Assembly: GCA_903861195.1 (NCBI GenBank)
Contig: CAIOTJ010000033.1
Span: forward strand, 37,637-101,636
Length of the DNA stretch: 64,000 bases
Source: an uncultured Planctomycetaceae bacterium
GTDB lineage: Bacteria > Planctomycetota > Planctomycetia > Planctomycetales > Planctomycetaceae
Direction of reading: 5' to 3'
In this document: piece by piece, positions 16,642 to 24,805 of the stretch
Numbering within the stretch: position 1 is the first letter of the stretch
How the letters are laid out: every line of letters begins with the position of its first letter
Notes under the pieces: generated by a model
The model's database searches: none
Told to the model about the DNA's origin: nothing
What the model saw: only the letters and a program-made list of their open reading frames with translations
Position numbers and translations under genes: made by a program

Positions 16642-18114
16642 CTAGAGGGCCGCTCTTCGGCCCGGGGTTTTCTTCTCAACGTGTTCCATGCCGCATCCCC
16701 CAGCGGTGGGCAACATTTTGCTGGGGCTGCAAAGTCCGCTCGGATTGATGGCATCGCGCACTTCACGCATGACAGCCAAATCCACCTCCGAAAACAGGCG
16801 GTTCATGAGACTGATCTTCTCAACACCGATGCCGTGTTCGCCCGTCACGCTTCCCCCCAGTTCGATGCACTTTTCCAGGATTTCATCACTGGCGGCGAGG
16901 ACACGGCTGACTTGATCGGTGTCGCGTTCATCAAACAACAAAATCGGATGGATGTTGCCATCACCGGCATGGAAGACATTGACGATTCGGATTTGATGTT
17001 TCTGGCTGGTCTCCAGAATGAAGTCGAGAATCTCCGGTAACCGTGTGCGGGGAACCACACCATCCTGAGTGCAATAGCTGGGGCTGAGCCGGCCGATCGC
17101 TCCGAAGGCCTGCTTGCGGCACTTCCAGAGCAGTGTTCTCTCTTGAGGAGAATTGGCCGAGCGAACCTCGCGGGCACCCACCCTTTCGCACAAGCCGCGA
17201 ATCTGGGTGGCTTCGTCGTCGACGGCGACTTCCAGGCCATCGACTTCGATCAACAGGACGGCAGCGGCATCCAGCGGGAATCCGAAATGAAAAGCCGCTT
17301 CGACAGCCTCGATAATCCCCTGATCCATGAGTTCCAGCGCAGCCGGGATGATGCCCGCGCCAATGATCTCGCTGATGGCCTGAGTCGCATCTCGCACACT
17401 GTTGAAAACGGCGAGCATGGTCCGATAGGCGGCGGGGTCCCGAGTCAGGCGGACGGTGATTTGGGTGCAAATTCCAAATGTCCCCTCGTTCCCCACGAAC
17501 AGACCGGTCAAATCACATCCGAGGGAATCTTCACAGGGCCCACCCAATTCGACCACAGATCCATCGGGCAAAACCACCTGCGCTCCCAGGACATGATTCA
17601 CCGTCACGCCATACTTGAGGGTGTGCGGACCGCCGGAATTGGTTGCGAAATTCCCTCCGACTGTGCAGGCTCCCTGGCTGCTGGGGTCGGGGGCGTAGTG
17701 AAAGCCAGACCCCTTCAAGTGGTTGGTCAGATGTACATTGACCAGCCCGGGTTCCACCACGGCATAGCGATCTCTGAGGTTGACTTCGAGGATCCGCCGC
17801 ATCCGTGTCAGGGCGATCAAAACCCCTCCCCCAACGGGCAGGCAGCCCCCCGCCAAGCTGGTCCCCGCTCCCCGGGGAACAAATGGAATCTGATAGCGCT
17901 GGCAAAGCTGGACGATTTGGATCACCTGCGCGGTGCTGGTCGGGAAGACCACCACATCAGGTGAGTTCTTTTCAATTGTATATCCGTCACATTCATACAC
18001 CAGCAGGTCTTCCCGGGCGCTCAACAGACCTGATGCGCCGACGATTGTCTCCAATTGATGGAGAAAATCGGATGAGATCGGGCTGTGACTCGGGATTGAG
18101 ACTGAGAGGGGCAT
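16642..18114 (-). CDS. glcD: Glycolate oxidase catalytic FAD-linked subunit
   Basis: A 490-residue FAD-linked oxidase, close to E. coli GlcD (499). N-terminal FAD domain: VVVFPTSTAQV, FVPRGAGTSLAGG, PSSQGACTVGGNFATNSGGPHTLKYG and LFVGNEGTFGI. C-terminal oxidase cap: NVFHAGDGNIHPILL and SVTGEHGIGVEK, with metal/substrate histidines in NIHP and EHG. The frame could open at 18267, but residues before the ATG at 18114 look unrelated to the family. First gene of a glcDEF-HAD transcript. A D-lactate or other hydroxyacid dehydrogenase is the alternative, but the glcDEF order favours glycolate. Confidence 0.92.
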   Translation of the reverse strand: MPLSVSIPSHSPISSDFLHQLETIVGASGLLSAREDLLVYECDGYTIEKNSPDVVVFPTSTAQVIQIVQLCQRYQIPFVPRGAGTSLAGGCLPVGGGVLIALTRMRRILEVNLRDRYAVVEPGLVNVHLTNHLKGSGFHYAPDPSSQGACTVGGNFATNSGGPHTLKYGVTVNHVLGAQVVLPDGSVVELGGPCEDSLGCDLTGLFVGNEGTFGICTQITVRLTRDPAAYRTMLAVFNSVRDATQAISEIIGAGIIPAALELMDQGIIEAVEAAFHFGFPLDAAAVLLIEVDGLEVAVDDEATQIRGLCERVGAREVRSANSPQERTLLWKCRKQAFGAIGRLSPSYCTQDGVVPRTRLPEILDFILETSQKHQIRIVNVFHAGDGNIHPILLFDERDTDQVSRVLAASDEILEKCIELGGSVTGEHGIGVEKISLMNRLFSEVDLAVMREVRDAINPSGLCSPSKMLPTAGGCGMEHVEKKTPGRRAAL

Positions 18115-18582
18115 GGCGGCAGTTCTGGGGGAACGGGAGAACCCTGAGTGTATTCGATTTGAGAAGGGCTCACCAGAAAGAGTTTCGGGAAGGTGAAAGC
18201 GAATCAACCCACCCAGGGAAATGGCCTGGAGACTCGACACTCTCTGAGAAACCGTCGCGGCAATCACCAGGGCAACTCATTTGGGACATTTGGAGGTTCC
18301 TGGAAACGTCAGGCATGAATGGAGGGATGCAGCGATCCTCGGTGGTCGGCAAACCTTAAAAACCACCAACTCCGGTTGTTCCAGTCAGGTAAACTGCGAA
18401 AGACAAAGTGCATGATTTGCGAAACGGCGCGAGGATAGGGTGTTTTCAGTTTGAAACGACTCAAACAGCGGAAATCGTTGAACCGATTTGAGAAGGTAGA
18501 TCGCCACCCGGTGATTGTTCGGAGTGGAATCTCCGAACTCCGGATGGTCGCCAAACGTTTTCTCAAGGAAGGGATTCCGCTC
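18115..18582. other. 468-bp divergent intergenic region between glcD and the BBP7 gene
   Basis: No credible gene. It must contain the glcD promoter (-) and the BBP7 promoter (+). The most visible structure is a pair of inverted repeats at 18449-18489, listed separately. Confidence 0.55.
18449..18489 (+). promoter_or_regulatory. Twin inverted repeats upstream of the BBP7 gene
   Basis: GTTTGA-N6-TCAAAC (18449-18466) and AAATCG-N6-CGATTT (18472-18489) are two perfect 6-bp inverted repeats, each with a 6-nt spacer, five bases apart. Their matching geometry suggests operator half-sites or a tandem hairpin leader about 95 bases before the start codon. Function is inferred only. Confidence 0.4.
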
Positions 18583-19878
18583 ATGAAATCTCCGATTCTT
18601 CGTCGGTTTCGCTTGGCCTGTGTGGCAGCGGGGTTGGCGGTCGGTTCAACAGTTCACGTTCAGGCCCAGCACATTCCAATCGGGCCAGCCGCTCAGGCCT
18701 GTGGATCCCAGTACGAAACGGCGGCGCTGGAGTCGACGGGAGCGGGCACCATCTTCGACGAAGTCAGTGCGGCTCCCGCCGGACGGTTTTGGGCCAGTGC
18801 GGAGTATTTGATGTGGTCGATGCAGTCGGCCGATACACCTCCGTTGCTGACAACCGGATCGGCCAGCGACGCCCTTCCCGGAGCGCTCGGCCAGCCAGGA
18901 ACTCGCGTGTTGTTCCAGGGTATTGACGGCGGGGCGCGCAACGGCGGACGGTTCACCGCCGGCACTTGGCTCAACCAGGACCAGACCATCGGACTCGAGG
19001 GAAGCTTCTTTTTCCTCGGGAATGGTGATGACAACTACACAGCCAGTTCTTCCGGTGAGCAGGGGTCGCAAGTCCTGTCGCGTCCCTTCTTCAACCCAAT
19101 CACAGGGCAGCAAGATCGTCAGATCATTGCCGAGCCAGGTTGGGTCGGCGGCACCACCTCGATCAACTCTAGCAGCACGTTTATGGGGGCGTCCCTCAAT
19201 CTGGTGACGAATCCCTGCTGCGAAACGCCCTGCTGTCCGCCAGGGGGAACTCCTTATGGCTACACTTACGGCTACGTGGCGGGGTTCCGGTACCTGCGAT
19301 TGGCCGAAGATCTGTCGATCGACGAGAATCTGCGTTTCATCGACTCAGCGCCCCTGTTCGCCGGTGATTCGATCCGGTTACGCGACGAGTTTGGAACCAC
19401 GAACGACTTTTACGGACCGCAGCTGGGGATCCGTGGGGAGTACTTCCGCGGGCGCTGGTTCGTCAATGGGGCCGGCTTGATCGCGCTGGGGGTGAATCAC
19501 CAGACGGTCGACATCTCGGGCTCGTCCACTTTTTCTCCGGTGGGGCTGCCTGCGGTCACCCAGCCGGGTGGTTTTTACGCACTTCCGACGAACATCGGCA
19601 GCTACAGCCGGAATGTCTTCACGGTGGTTCCGGAATTCAACCTGAATGTTGGTCGGCAGGTGACGGACAGTCTGCGTTTGTTCGTGGGCTACACCTTCCT
19701 GTACATGAGCAATGTCGTCCGGCCGGGTGATCAGATCGACACAACAGTCAACACGACGCAATTGCCCGACTACACCGGCCCCGGAACTCTGTCCGGCCCG
19801 GCCCGTCCCGCATTCACCTGGCGTGATACGGGCATGTGGGTGCAGGGGATCAATGTGGGTGCCCAGCTTCGATTTTAA
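18583..19878 (+). CDS. BBP7 family outer membrane beta-barrel protein
   Basis: A 431-residue exported protein with an N-terminal signal (RRFRLACVAAGLAVGSTVHV, ending AQA). The mature start FWASAEYLMWSM and barrel strands such as FTAGTWLNQDQTIGLEGSFFFLG, GYVAGFRYLRLAEDL and the terminal WVQGINVGAQLRF fit the BBP7 family of planctomycete barrels; the protein ends in Phe like many porins. A central CCETPCCPPGG segment holds paired cysteines, perhaps an extracellular or plug loop. The ATG has AAGGAAGG nine bases upstream. Function is probably structural or transport in the outer membrane. Confidence 0.85.
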   Translation: MKSPILRRFRLACVAAGLAVGSTVHVQAQHIPIGPAAQACGSQYETAALESTGAGTIFDEVSAAPAGRFWASAEYLMWSMQSADTPPLLTTGSASDALPGALGQPGTRVLFQGIDGGARNGGRFTAGTWLNQDQTIGLEGSFFFLGNGDDNYTASSSGEQGSQVLSRPFFNPITGQQDRQIIAEPGWVGGTTSINSSSTFMGASLNLVTNPCCETPCCPPGGTPYGYTYGYVAGFRYLRLAEDLSIDENLRFIDSAPLFAGDSIRLRDEFGTTNDFYGPQLGIRGEYFRGRWFVNGAGLIALGVNHQTVDISGSSTFSPVGLPAVTQPGGFYALPTNIGSYSRNVFTVVPEFNLNVGRQVTDSLRLFVGYTFLYMSNVVRPGDQIDTTVNTTQLPDYTGPGTLSGPARPAFTWRDTGMWVQGINVGAQLRF

Positions 19879-19934
19879 CGCTGGAATGTTGAGAGACGTC
19901 TGTGGATTAGACGTTTCCAGCAGCTGAAACAGAG

Positions 19935-19968
19935 CCGGGCCTGCCGAAGTGATCTTCGGCAGGCCCGG
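19935..19968. terminator. Strong bidirectional terminator hairpin
   Basis: Fifteen perfect base pairs (19935-19949 with 19954-19968) close a TGAT loop, between the converging BBP7 and SdrD-like genes. A T-rich stretch (GGATTTTC) follows on the plus strand. It is the most stable hairpin found in the window. Confidence 0.85.
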
Positions 19969-19999
19969 TGGATTTTCAGTCAATCAGGTTTCGCTCAGA

Positions 20000-22543
20000 T
20001 CACACAATTCCGAAATCCTGCTTGAATTTGTTCTCCACGAAAGTCGTGTTGTAGCCGGCCATGAACAACTTGAGGTAGTTGCACATTCCGGTCAGGCTTG
20101 AAGGCTTGTTGTAGGTCAAGTAGAGGTTGGCGATGAACTGGGCCTGGGTGGCCATCGTCCCATTCTTGAAATTGGTCAGGTTGCTGCTGGTCAGTGCCAG
20201 TTTTCCAAGCTTGACAATGTCATTCAACTGGATGTTGCCGAACAGTTGGCCGCCCACGTTGACGCCACTGGTTGTGGTCACGGTGGGATTGGCGGTCATC
20301 TGGATCCAGTTGAACTTGGCTTCTTCCCGCAGGCGGAATGTACCCGGACCGACATTCGAGAATGAGTAATTTCCATTGGTGTCGGTGACCTGGTTTCTTT
20401 CGCCGGAATCAAGGACGCCGTTGTTGTTCGTGTCGAGGAAGATGGTCCAGCCAGACAATCCCGCCTCGCCCGTGTCCCGGACTCCATTCGCGTTCAGGTC
20501 GTTAAACTTCGCTCCAGAGATCGAGACCTGCTGGAAGTTGCCGAACAGAACGTTGTCCTTGGTTCCCCCAGCGGCGAGAACAACATCGGCCGGATTGGTC
20601 GTGGTTTGTTGCCATCCCGTCAGCAAGACTTCTCGGACGCGGTAGGTTCCCGCAGCCAGTGAGCTGAACTGGAAGCTGCCGTTCGAAGTTGTTTTGACCG
20701 AGGTCTCACCCGAGTCCAGTTGGCCGTTGAGGTTCTGATCGAGGTAGATGGTCCAGTTCTCGATGCCGGGCTCGCCCGCATCCCGGACCCCGTTGCCGTT
20801 CAGGTCGTTGAATTTGAAACCGCTGATGGTCCCAGTTTCCGCTTTGACGCGGTTTCCGAAGTTGATGCCGGTCACATTGGTCCCGGAGATGGTCGAGAAG
20901 ACCGCCGGATTGGTGGTTGTCTGCTCCCAACCGGTTTGCTGAACCTCTCGAATGCGGAGCTGACGAGGTCCGACGCCGGTAAACGACCAGGTTCCGTTCC
21001 CGGCCGTGGTCGTGGACTGCTCGCCCGAATCCAATTGTCCATTGTTGTTGACGTCGTCGAAGATCGTCCAACCGCCGAGCCCTGGGTCTCCAGCGGGATT
21101 CTGGTCTCCGTTGATGTCGTTGAATTTGAGGCCGCTGACGGTCACCAGCTTGAAATTCCCGAGGTTTTTATTGGAAAGATTCGTTCCCGACTGGCCGCTG
21201 CCAGAGGCGACAGCCAAGGTCTGAATCCAGCCACCCTGCAGAACCTCACGAATTCGATAGGTGCCGGGACCCAACTCCAGTGTGTAACTGCCATTCGCCC
21301 CGGTCGTGGTCGACGCCTCGCCGGAGTCGGGATTGGAGTTATTGTTGACATCATTGAAGATGGTCCAGCCCGCCAATCCCGGCTCGCCCGCATCCCGTTG
21401 GCCATTGCCATTGAGATCTTCAAATTTGAATCCCGAGATCGTGTACTTCTTGAAGTTGCCGAAGTCCACGCTTGACCGATTGTCACCCGACGTCCCGGTG
21501 TAGCTCGCAGGATTGGCCGTCGTCTGAACCCAACCGGTCTGACTGAGTTCGCGGATGCGGACAGTTCCGGGGCCCACATTCAGGGAGTAACTGCCATTCG
21601 CCCCAGTCACGGTTGACTCCTCACCGGAATCCACCGCACCGTTGTTATTCCGGTCGTTGAAAATGGTCCAGCCGGACAGACCAGCGTCGCTACCGTTCTT
21701 GACACCGTCTCCGCTGAGGTCTTCAAACTTCTGGCCGGAAATGACCTGCAGCTTGAAGTTCCCGAAACTCCCTCCGTTCGAAGTGGCACCTGAAGAGAGT
21801 GTCACCGAGCCTGGGTTCGCCGTCGTTTGGACCCAGGCGGGGTTCTGGATTTCCCGCACTGTGTAGGTTCCAGGTCCAAGATTGTCGAACCGATAGTTTC
21901 CGGACGCATCGGTCGTGGTCTTGACCTCGCCCGCATCAAACGAATTGTTTCCGTTGGCGTCGAGGAACACTTCCCAGCCGGCGATTCCTGGATCGGAATT
22001 GTCAATTCCATTGCCGTTCAGATCATTGAACTTCCTGCCGGTGATTGCAGCCTGTTGGAAGTTACCGATGTTGAGTTGGCTCACCGAGGTTGGGGTGAAT
22101 TCCTGTCCATTGGCGACAACAAACAGAAGGGGCACAGCCGCGGTCGTCTGCGTCCATCCGGACGGGACGACTTCCTGAATCGTGATCGTAGGGAACGGGT
22201 CGTTCAGATTCTGTTTGACAGTGATGGGGAAGTAGAACTCCCCGGCGGTCAAGGTGACTCCCGAAGGCTGGGCATCTCCGGGCAGCCAGGTTTGCGTGGT
22301 CAGCGTTGAGGTCCCATTGCTGTCAACCACAGTCGCCGTGACCGTAAACCTCTGGGGGGCAGACGGCGGCCCCTCCCCGGAGTCAAGCGATCCGTTGCCG
22401 TTGGTATCGATGAATTTTGCGCCACGAACAGCACTGACGAGGTTCGCTAACAGGACTCGGGTTTCGAGTGCTTCGATGACAGCGCGCCGAGACCGGCCAC
22501 TGCGGCTCTGGGAACGACCAAACAGCTTGGAGAACCTGAACAT
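20000..22543 (-). CDS. Large secreted SdrD B-like repeat protein with LEPR-XLL-like N-terminus
   Basis: An 847-residue surface protein. Residues 1-35 hold a basic stretch and RRAVIEALETRVLLA, resembling the LEPR-XLL motif at the start of many planctomycete surface proteins. One divergent and six good SdrD B-like repeats of about 100 residues follow, each with KFxDLNGNG, DxGExGLxGW, a calcium-binding-like NNNGxxDSGE and GPGTYRVRE. The last about 70 residues (from NDIVKLGKLAL) are unrelated, Asn/Leu/Tyr-rich and unrecognised. The repeats should fold as calcium-stabilised beta-sandwiches forming a stalk or adhesin. The ATG at 22543 has GGAG nine bases upstream. Faces the BBP7 gene across a strong terminator. 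Confidence 0.87.
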   Translation of the reverse strand: MFRFSKLFGRSQSRSGRSRRAVIEALETRVLLANLVSAVRGAKFIDTNGNGSLDSGEGPPSAPQRFTVTATVVDSNGTSTLTTQTWLPGDAQPSGVTLTAGEFYFPITVKQNLNDPFPTITIQEVVPSGWTQTTAAVPLLFVVANGQEFTPTSVSQLNIGNFQQAAITGRKFNDLNGNGIDNSDPGIAGWEVFLDANGNNSFDAGEVKTTTDASGNYRFDNLGPGTYTVREIQNPAWVQTTANPGSVTLSSGATSNGGSFGNFKLQVISGQKFEDLSGDGVKNGSDAGLSGWTIFNDRNNNGAVDSGEESTVTGANGSYSLNVGPGTVRIRELSQTGWVQTTANPASYTGTSGDNRSSVDFGNFKKYTISGFKFEDLNGNGQRDAGEPGLAGWTIFNDVNNNSNPDSGEASTTTGANGSYTLELGPGTYRIREVLQGGWIQTLAVASGSGQSGTNLSNKNLGNFKLVTVSGLKFNDINGDQNPAGDPGLGGWTIFDDVNNNGQLDSGEQSTTTAGNGTWSFTGVGPRQLRIREVQQTGWEQTTTNPAVFSTISGTNVTGINFGNRVKAETGTISGFKFNDLNGNGVRDAGEPGIENWTIYLDQNLNGQLDSGETSVKTTSNGSFQFSSLAAGTYRVREVLLTGWQQTTTNPADVVLAAGGTKDNVLFGNFQQVSISGAKFNDLNANGVRDTGEAGLSGWTIFLDTNNNGVLDSGERNQVTDTNGNYSFSNVGPGTFRLREEAKFNWIQMTANPTVTTTSGVNVGGQLFGNIQLNDIVKLGKLALTSSNLTNFKNGTMATQAQFIANLYLTYNKPSSLTGMCNYLKLFMAGYNTTFVENKFKQDFGIV
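20480..22420 (-). repeat. Coding tandem repeats of about 300 bp
   Basis: The DNA for the SdrD B-like units repeats with a period near 300 bp. The conserved DLNGNG-type codons recur near 20491, 20803, 21115, 21412, 21712 and 22016, with a diverged copy near 22400. Units differ enough that this is an old domain array rather than a recent satellite. Confidence 0.75.
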
Positions 22544-22925
22544 CAGTGACGACTCCGGAAAGGCTGACAAAAATCTGGCGGGGCCATGTGGACAGATTGC
22601 CCAAACACGCTGGGGCCCCGGAACATCTGGAAGATCGTCACTTTCCTGTCCTTGCTAGAGTCTCCAGAGAGAACTCAAGCACGAATGCTCAAGGGAGGTG
22701 GGGCCTTGACAATTTTACCCAAGCTGTGAGGATTACCAATAGAAGGGAGTTCGGAGGAAAAAAACTGAGGTTCTCGGGAGCGATTGTAAAACATCGCTCA
22801 AGTCAAAGGCACCGAATTCACGAAACACGGATTGACATAGGCTCCGACAAGCAATATCCCTCGTACAGGCAGTTTGCCGTGACAAGGGACGGACTTCCTG
22901 TCAACTCACTCCGGAAGGGATCTGA
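22544..22925. other. 382-bp divergent intergenic region
   Basis: Separates the SdrD-like gene (-) from the PEP-CTERM gene (+). No gene is seen. A plus-strand promoter candidate is listed separately. A second TTGACA occurs near 22707 without a good -10. Confidence 0.5.
22832..22860 (+). promoter_or_regulatory. Candidate promoter for the PEP-CTERM gene
   Basis: A consensus TTGACA (22832-22837) is followed after exactly 17 bases by TATCCC (22855-22860). Transcription from about 22867 would give a leader of roughly 60 nt to the ATG at 22926. The -10 is weak. Confidence 0.45.
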
Positions 22926-23744
22926 ATGACTCGCCAGAAGTACAACATCTTCGCTCTACTGCTCGGTTTGGCTGTTTCGGCAATCGGCAATTCTGCATCT
23001 GCGGACACCGTGGCGGCCATTGTCGACACTTTCAACGCACCGCAGGTGAGCATGAATCTGCGGCATTGGTGTCCGTTGAATATTCCTGGCCCGGGACAAC
23101 CGGGCTACCCTCCCTCAGGCATTCTGACTCTCGGAACGACTCCGGCCCAATTCCAGGTGCAACGCACTGGGGGAACCTTCGCGGGGACACTTATTGGAAA
23201 TTCGCCGAATCGTTTCGTTGCGTTCTGTCTCGAACCGCTCCAGCAAGTGTCGTTTGCGAACGAAACGTACACTCTTAAGGGTTTGAGTTCCGGCGGCACG
23301 GATCTCGGTACAGGAATGGGGTTACAGAGAGCTGCGATGATCCAAGAGCTGTTCGGTCGGTTCTACCCCGACTTCAGCCAGTCAATTTCTCAGGAACAAG
23401 CTGCGGCCTTGCAAATCGCCACTTGGGAAATCCTGCGTGAAAAGGTGGACTCAAACTGCGTCGTTCAGAACCTGTCCTATTCTGATCTTGACGTGAACTC
23501 GGGCGATATTTTCTTCAACTACTCATCCAATGGAGTCGTCAGCCTTGCGCAGACGTACCTGGACGAACTCGATGGGACCGGCAAGAAGGCATCCTACCTG
23601 CGGGCTTTGACTCTTGCCGAGTCCGCCGGGCAGCCGACTCAGGATCTGTTGGTGCAAATCATTCCGGAACCAGGCACTCTGGTTTTGGTGTCGATTGGGA
23701 TTGCCGGTTTGGCCATTTTCCGGAGGAAGAAGTCGGTCAAGTGA
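22926..23744 (+). CDS. Secreted PEP-CTERM sorting-domain protein
   Basis: A 272-residue exported protein. Signal peptide at residues 1 to about 27 (FALLLGLAVSAIGNSASA). The C-terminus is a PEP-CTERM tripartite sorting signal: IPEPGTL, a hydrophobic helix, then RRKKSVK. The middle has FVAFCLEPLQ and QEQAAALQIATWEIL, an arrangement seen in a common class of PEP-CTERM proteins and reminiscent of thioester-type adhesion domains (tentative). GGAAGGG lies six bases before the ATG. An exosortase must process it, but none is encoded in this window. Confidence 0.85.
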   Translation: MTRQKYNIFALLLGLAVSAIGNSASADTVAAIVDTFNAPQVSMNLRHWCPLNIPGPGQPGYPPSGILTLGTTPAQFQVQRTGGTFAGTLIGNSPNRFVAFCLEPLQQVSFANETYTLKGLSSGGTDLGTGMGLQRAAMIQELFGRFYPDFSQSISQEQAAALQIATWEILREKVDSNCVVQNLSYSDLDVNSGDIFFNYSSNGVVSLAQTYLDELDGTGKKASYLRALTLAESAGQPTQDLLVQIIPEPGTLVLVSIGIAGLAIFRRKKSVK

Positions 23745-23803
23745 GGACTCCTCGTTTGGCAGATCGTGCAGGCTTTCTGAGTGATTGCCTGCCTGATCTT
23801 TTG

Positions 23804-24805
23804 ATGACTTCTATTGGCAGACGAGATTTTTTGAAGTGGGCCGCGGTTAGCGGCCTTTTGGCGAGCGGATGCCATTCTCGCCCCGAACGGTCACTCATCG
23901 TCTATTGTGCTCATGATTCGCTCTATGCGGCTCCCATTCTGGAGGAGTTCGCGCTCCGTAAAGACTGCGCGATGTATGTGAAGTACGATACCGAGGCCAG
24001 CAAATCGCTAGGCCTCGTGTCTCGTCTTCTTTCGGAAAAGGATCAGCCGCAATGCGATGTCTTCTGGAATAATGAAGCGCTGGGGACGGCCGCACTTGCT
24101 GCTGCGGATATTCTGGCCGAGTTGGGCGTGCCTCAGCAGGTTGAGGAAGATCATTCGAGGCGGTGGGTCTCCTTCGGCGGGCGATTGCGGTGCGTCATTT
24201 CGGGCCGGAAGCGGTCATTGGAGGAAGGGGCCGTCAGTTCTTTTCTTGACCAAGATGATCTGAGCCGGTGCTGCATCGCGAAGCCGATGTTCGGTACAAC
24301 GCTCACTCAGTATTGCGCCTGGGCGGAAAGTTGGGGGCTGCCGACACTGATGAAGCGGCATCAGTCCTGGGTGGCCAAGGGATTGCGGGTTGTCGAAGGG
24401 AATGCCCAGGTCAAGGATTTGGTCGCGGCAGGGGCGTGTGAGTTGGGCTTCACGGATACCGATGATCTGTTTGTGGGTCGGGACTCTGGTTCGGAGCTGT
24501 TCTTTGAGCCTGTCAGAATTGGCGGAAAGACAATCTGTATCCCGAATACCGCTGCAGTGATCCGCGGAGCCGCGCGACCTGATCTGGCTCAGCAGCTTGT
24601 GGCGCACCTGAGTTCAGCGAACGTGGAATTGGAGCTGTCCAGGTCGCCCGCTCGTCAGATTCCGCTGGGAGTGGTCGATCCGGTGACGCTGTCCGATGAG
24701 GTGCGCGCTCTCCGGAGTTGGGCTGAGGAGTCGATTGATGTCGCTGCGCTTCTGGAGATTCGCAGCGAGGTTTTGCAATGGCTCCGTCGGGTATACTCCT
24801 CGTGA
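23804..24805 (+). CDS. Fe3+-type ABC transporter substrate-binding lipoprotein
   Basis: A 333-residue periplasmic binding protein of the iron(III)/extracellular solute-binding family. It starts with a Tat-like signal (GRRDFLKWAAVSG) ending in the lipobox LASGC with Cys23. The mature protein begins SLIVYCAHDSLYAAPILEEF, and QCDVFWNNEALGT, GLRVVEGNAQVKDLVAAGACELGFTDTDD and NTAAVIRGA are typical of FbpA-like proteins. The ATG at 23804 is chosen over the frame start at 23741 because the signal begins there. It heads an importer operon with overlapping downstream genes. Iron is the likeliest ligand by family, but this is not proven. Confidence 0.83.
   Translation: MTSIGRRDFLKWAAVSGLLASGCHSRPERSLIVYCAHDSLYAAPILEEFALRKDCAMYVKYDTEASKSLGLVSRLLSEKDQPQCDVFWNNEALGTAALAAADILAELGVPQQVEEDHSRRWVSFGGRLRCVISGRKRSLEEGAVSSFLDQDDLSRCCIAKPMFGTTLTQYCAWAESWGLPTLMKRHQSWVAKGLRVVEGNAQVKDLVAAGACELGFTDTDDLFVGRDSGSELFFEPVRIGGKTICIPNTAAVIRGAARPDLAQQLVAHLSSANVELELSRSPARQIPLGVVDPVTLSDEVRALRSWAEESIDVAALLEIRSEVLQWLRRVYSS

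Noticed and set aside
20480..22420. Regular 300-bp repeats as a CRISPR or DNA satellite
   Set aside because: The period matches a protein domain, the units differ by many silent and conservative changes, and one open frame runs through all of them.
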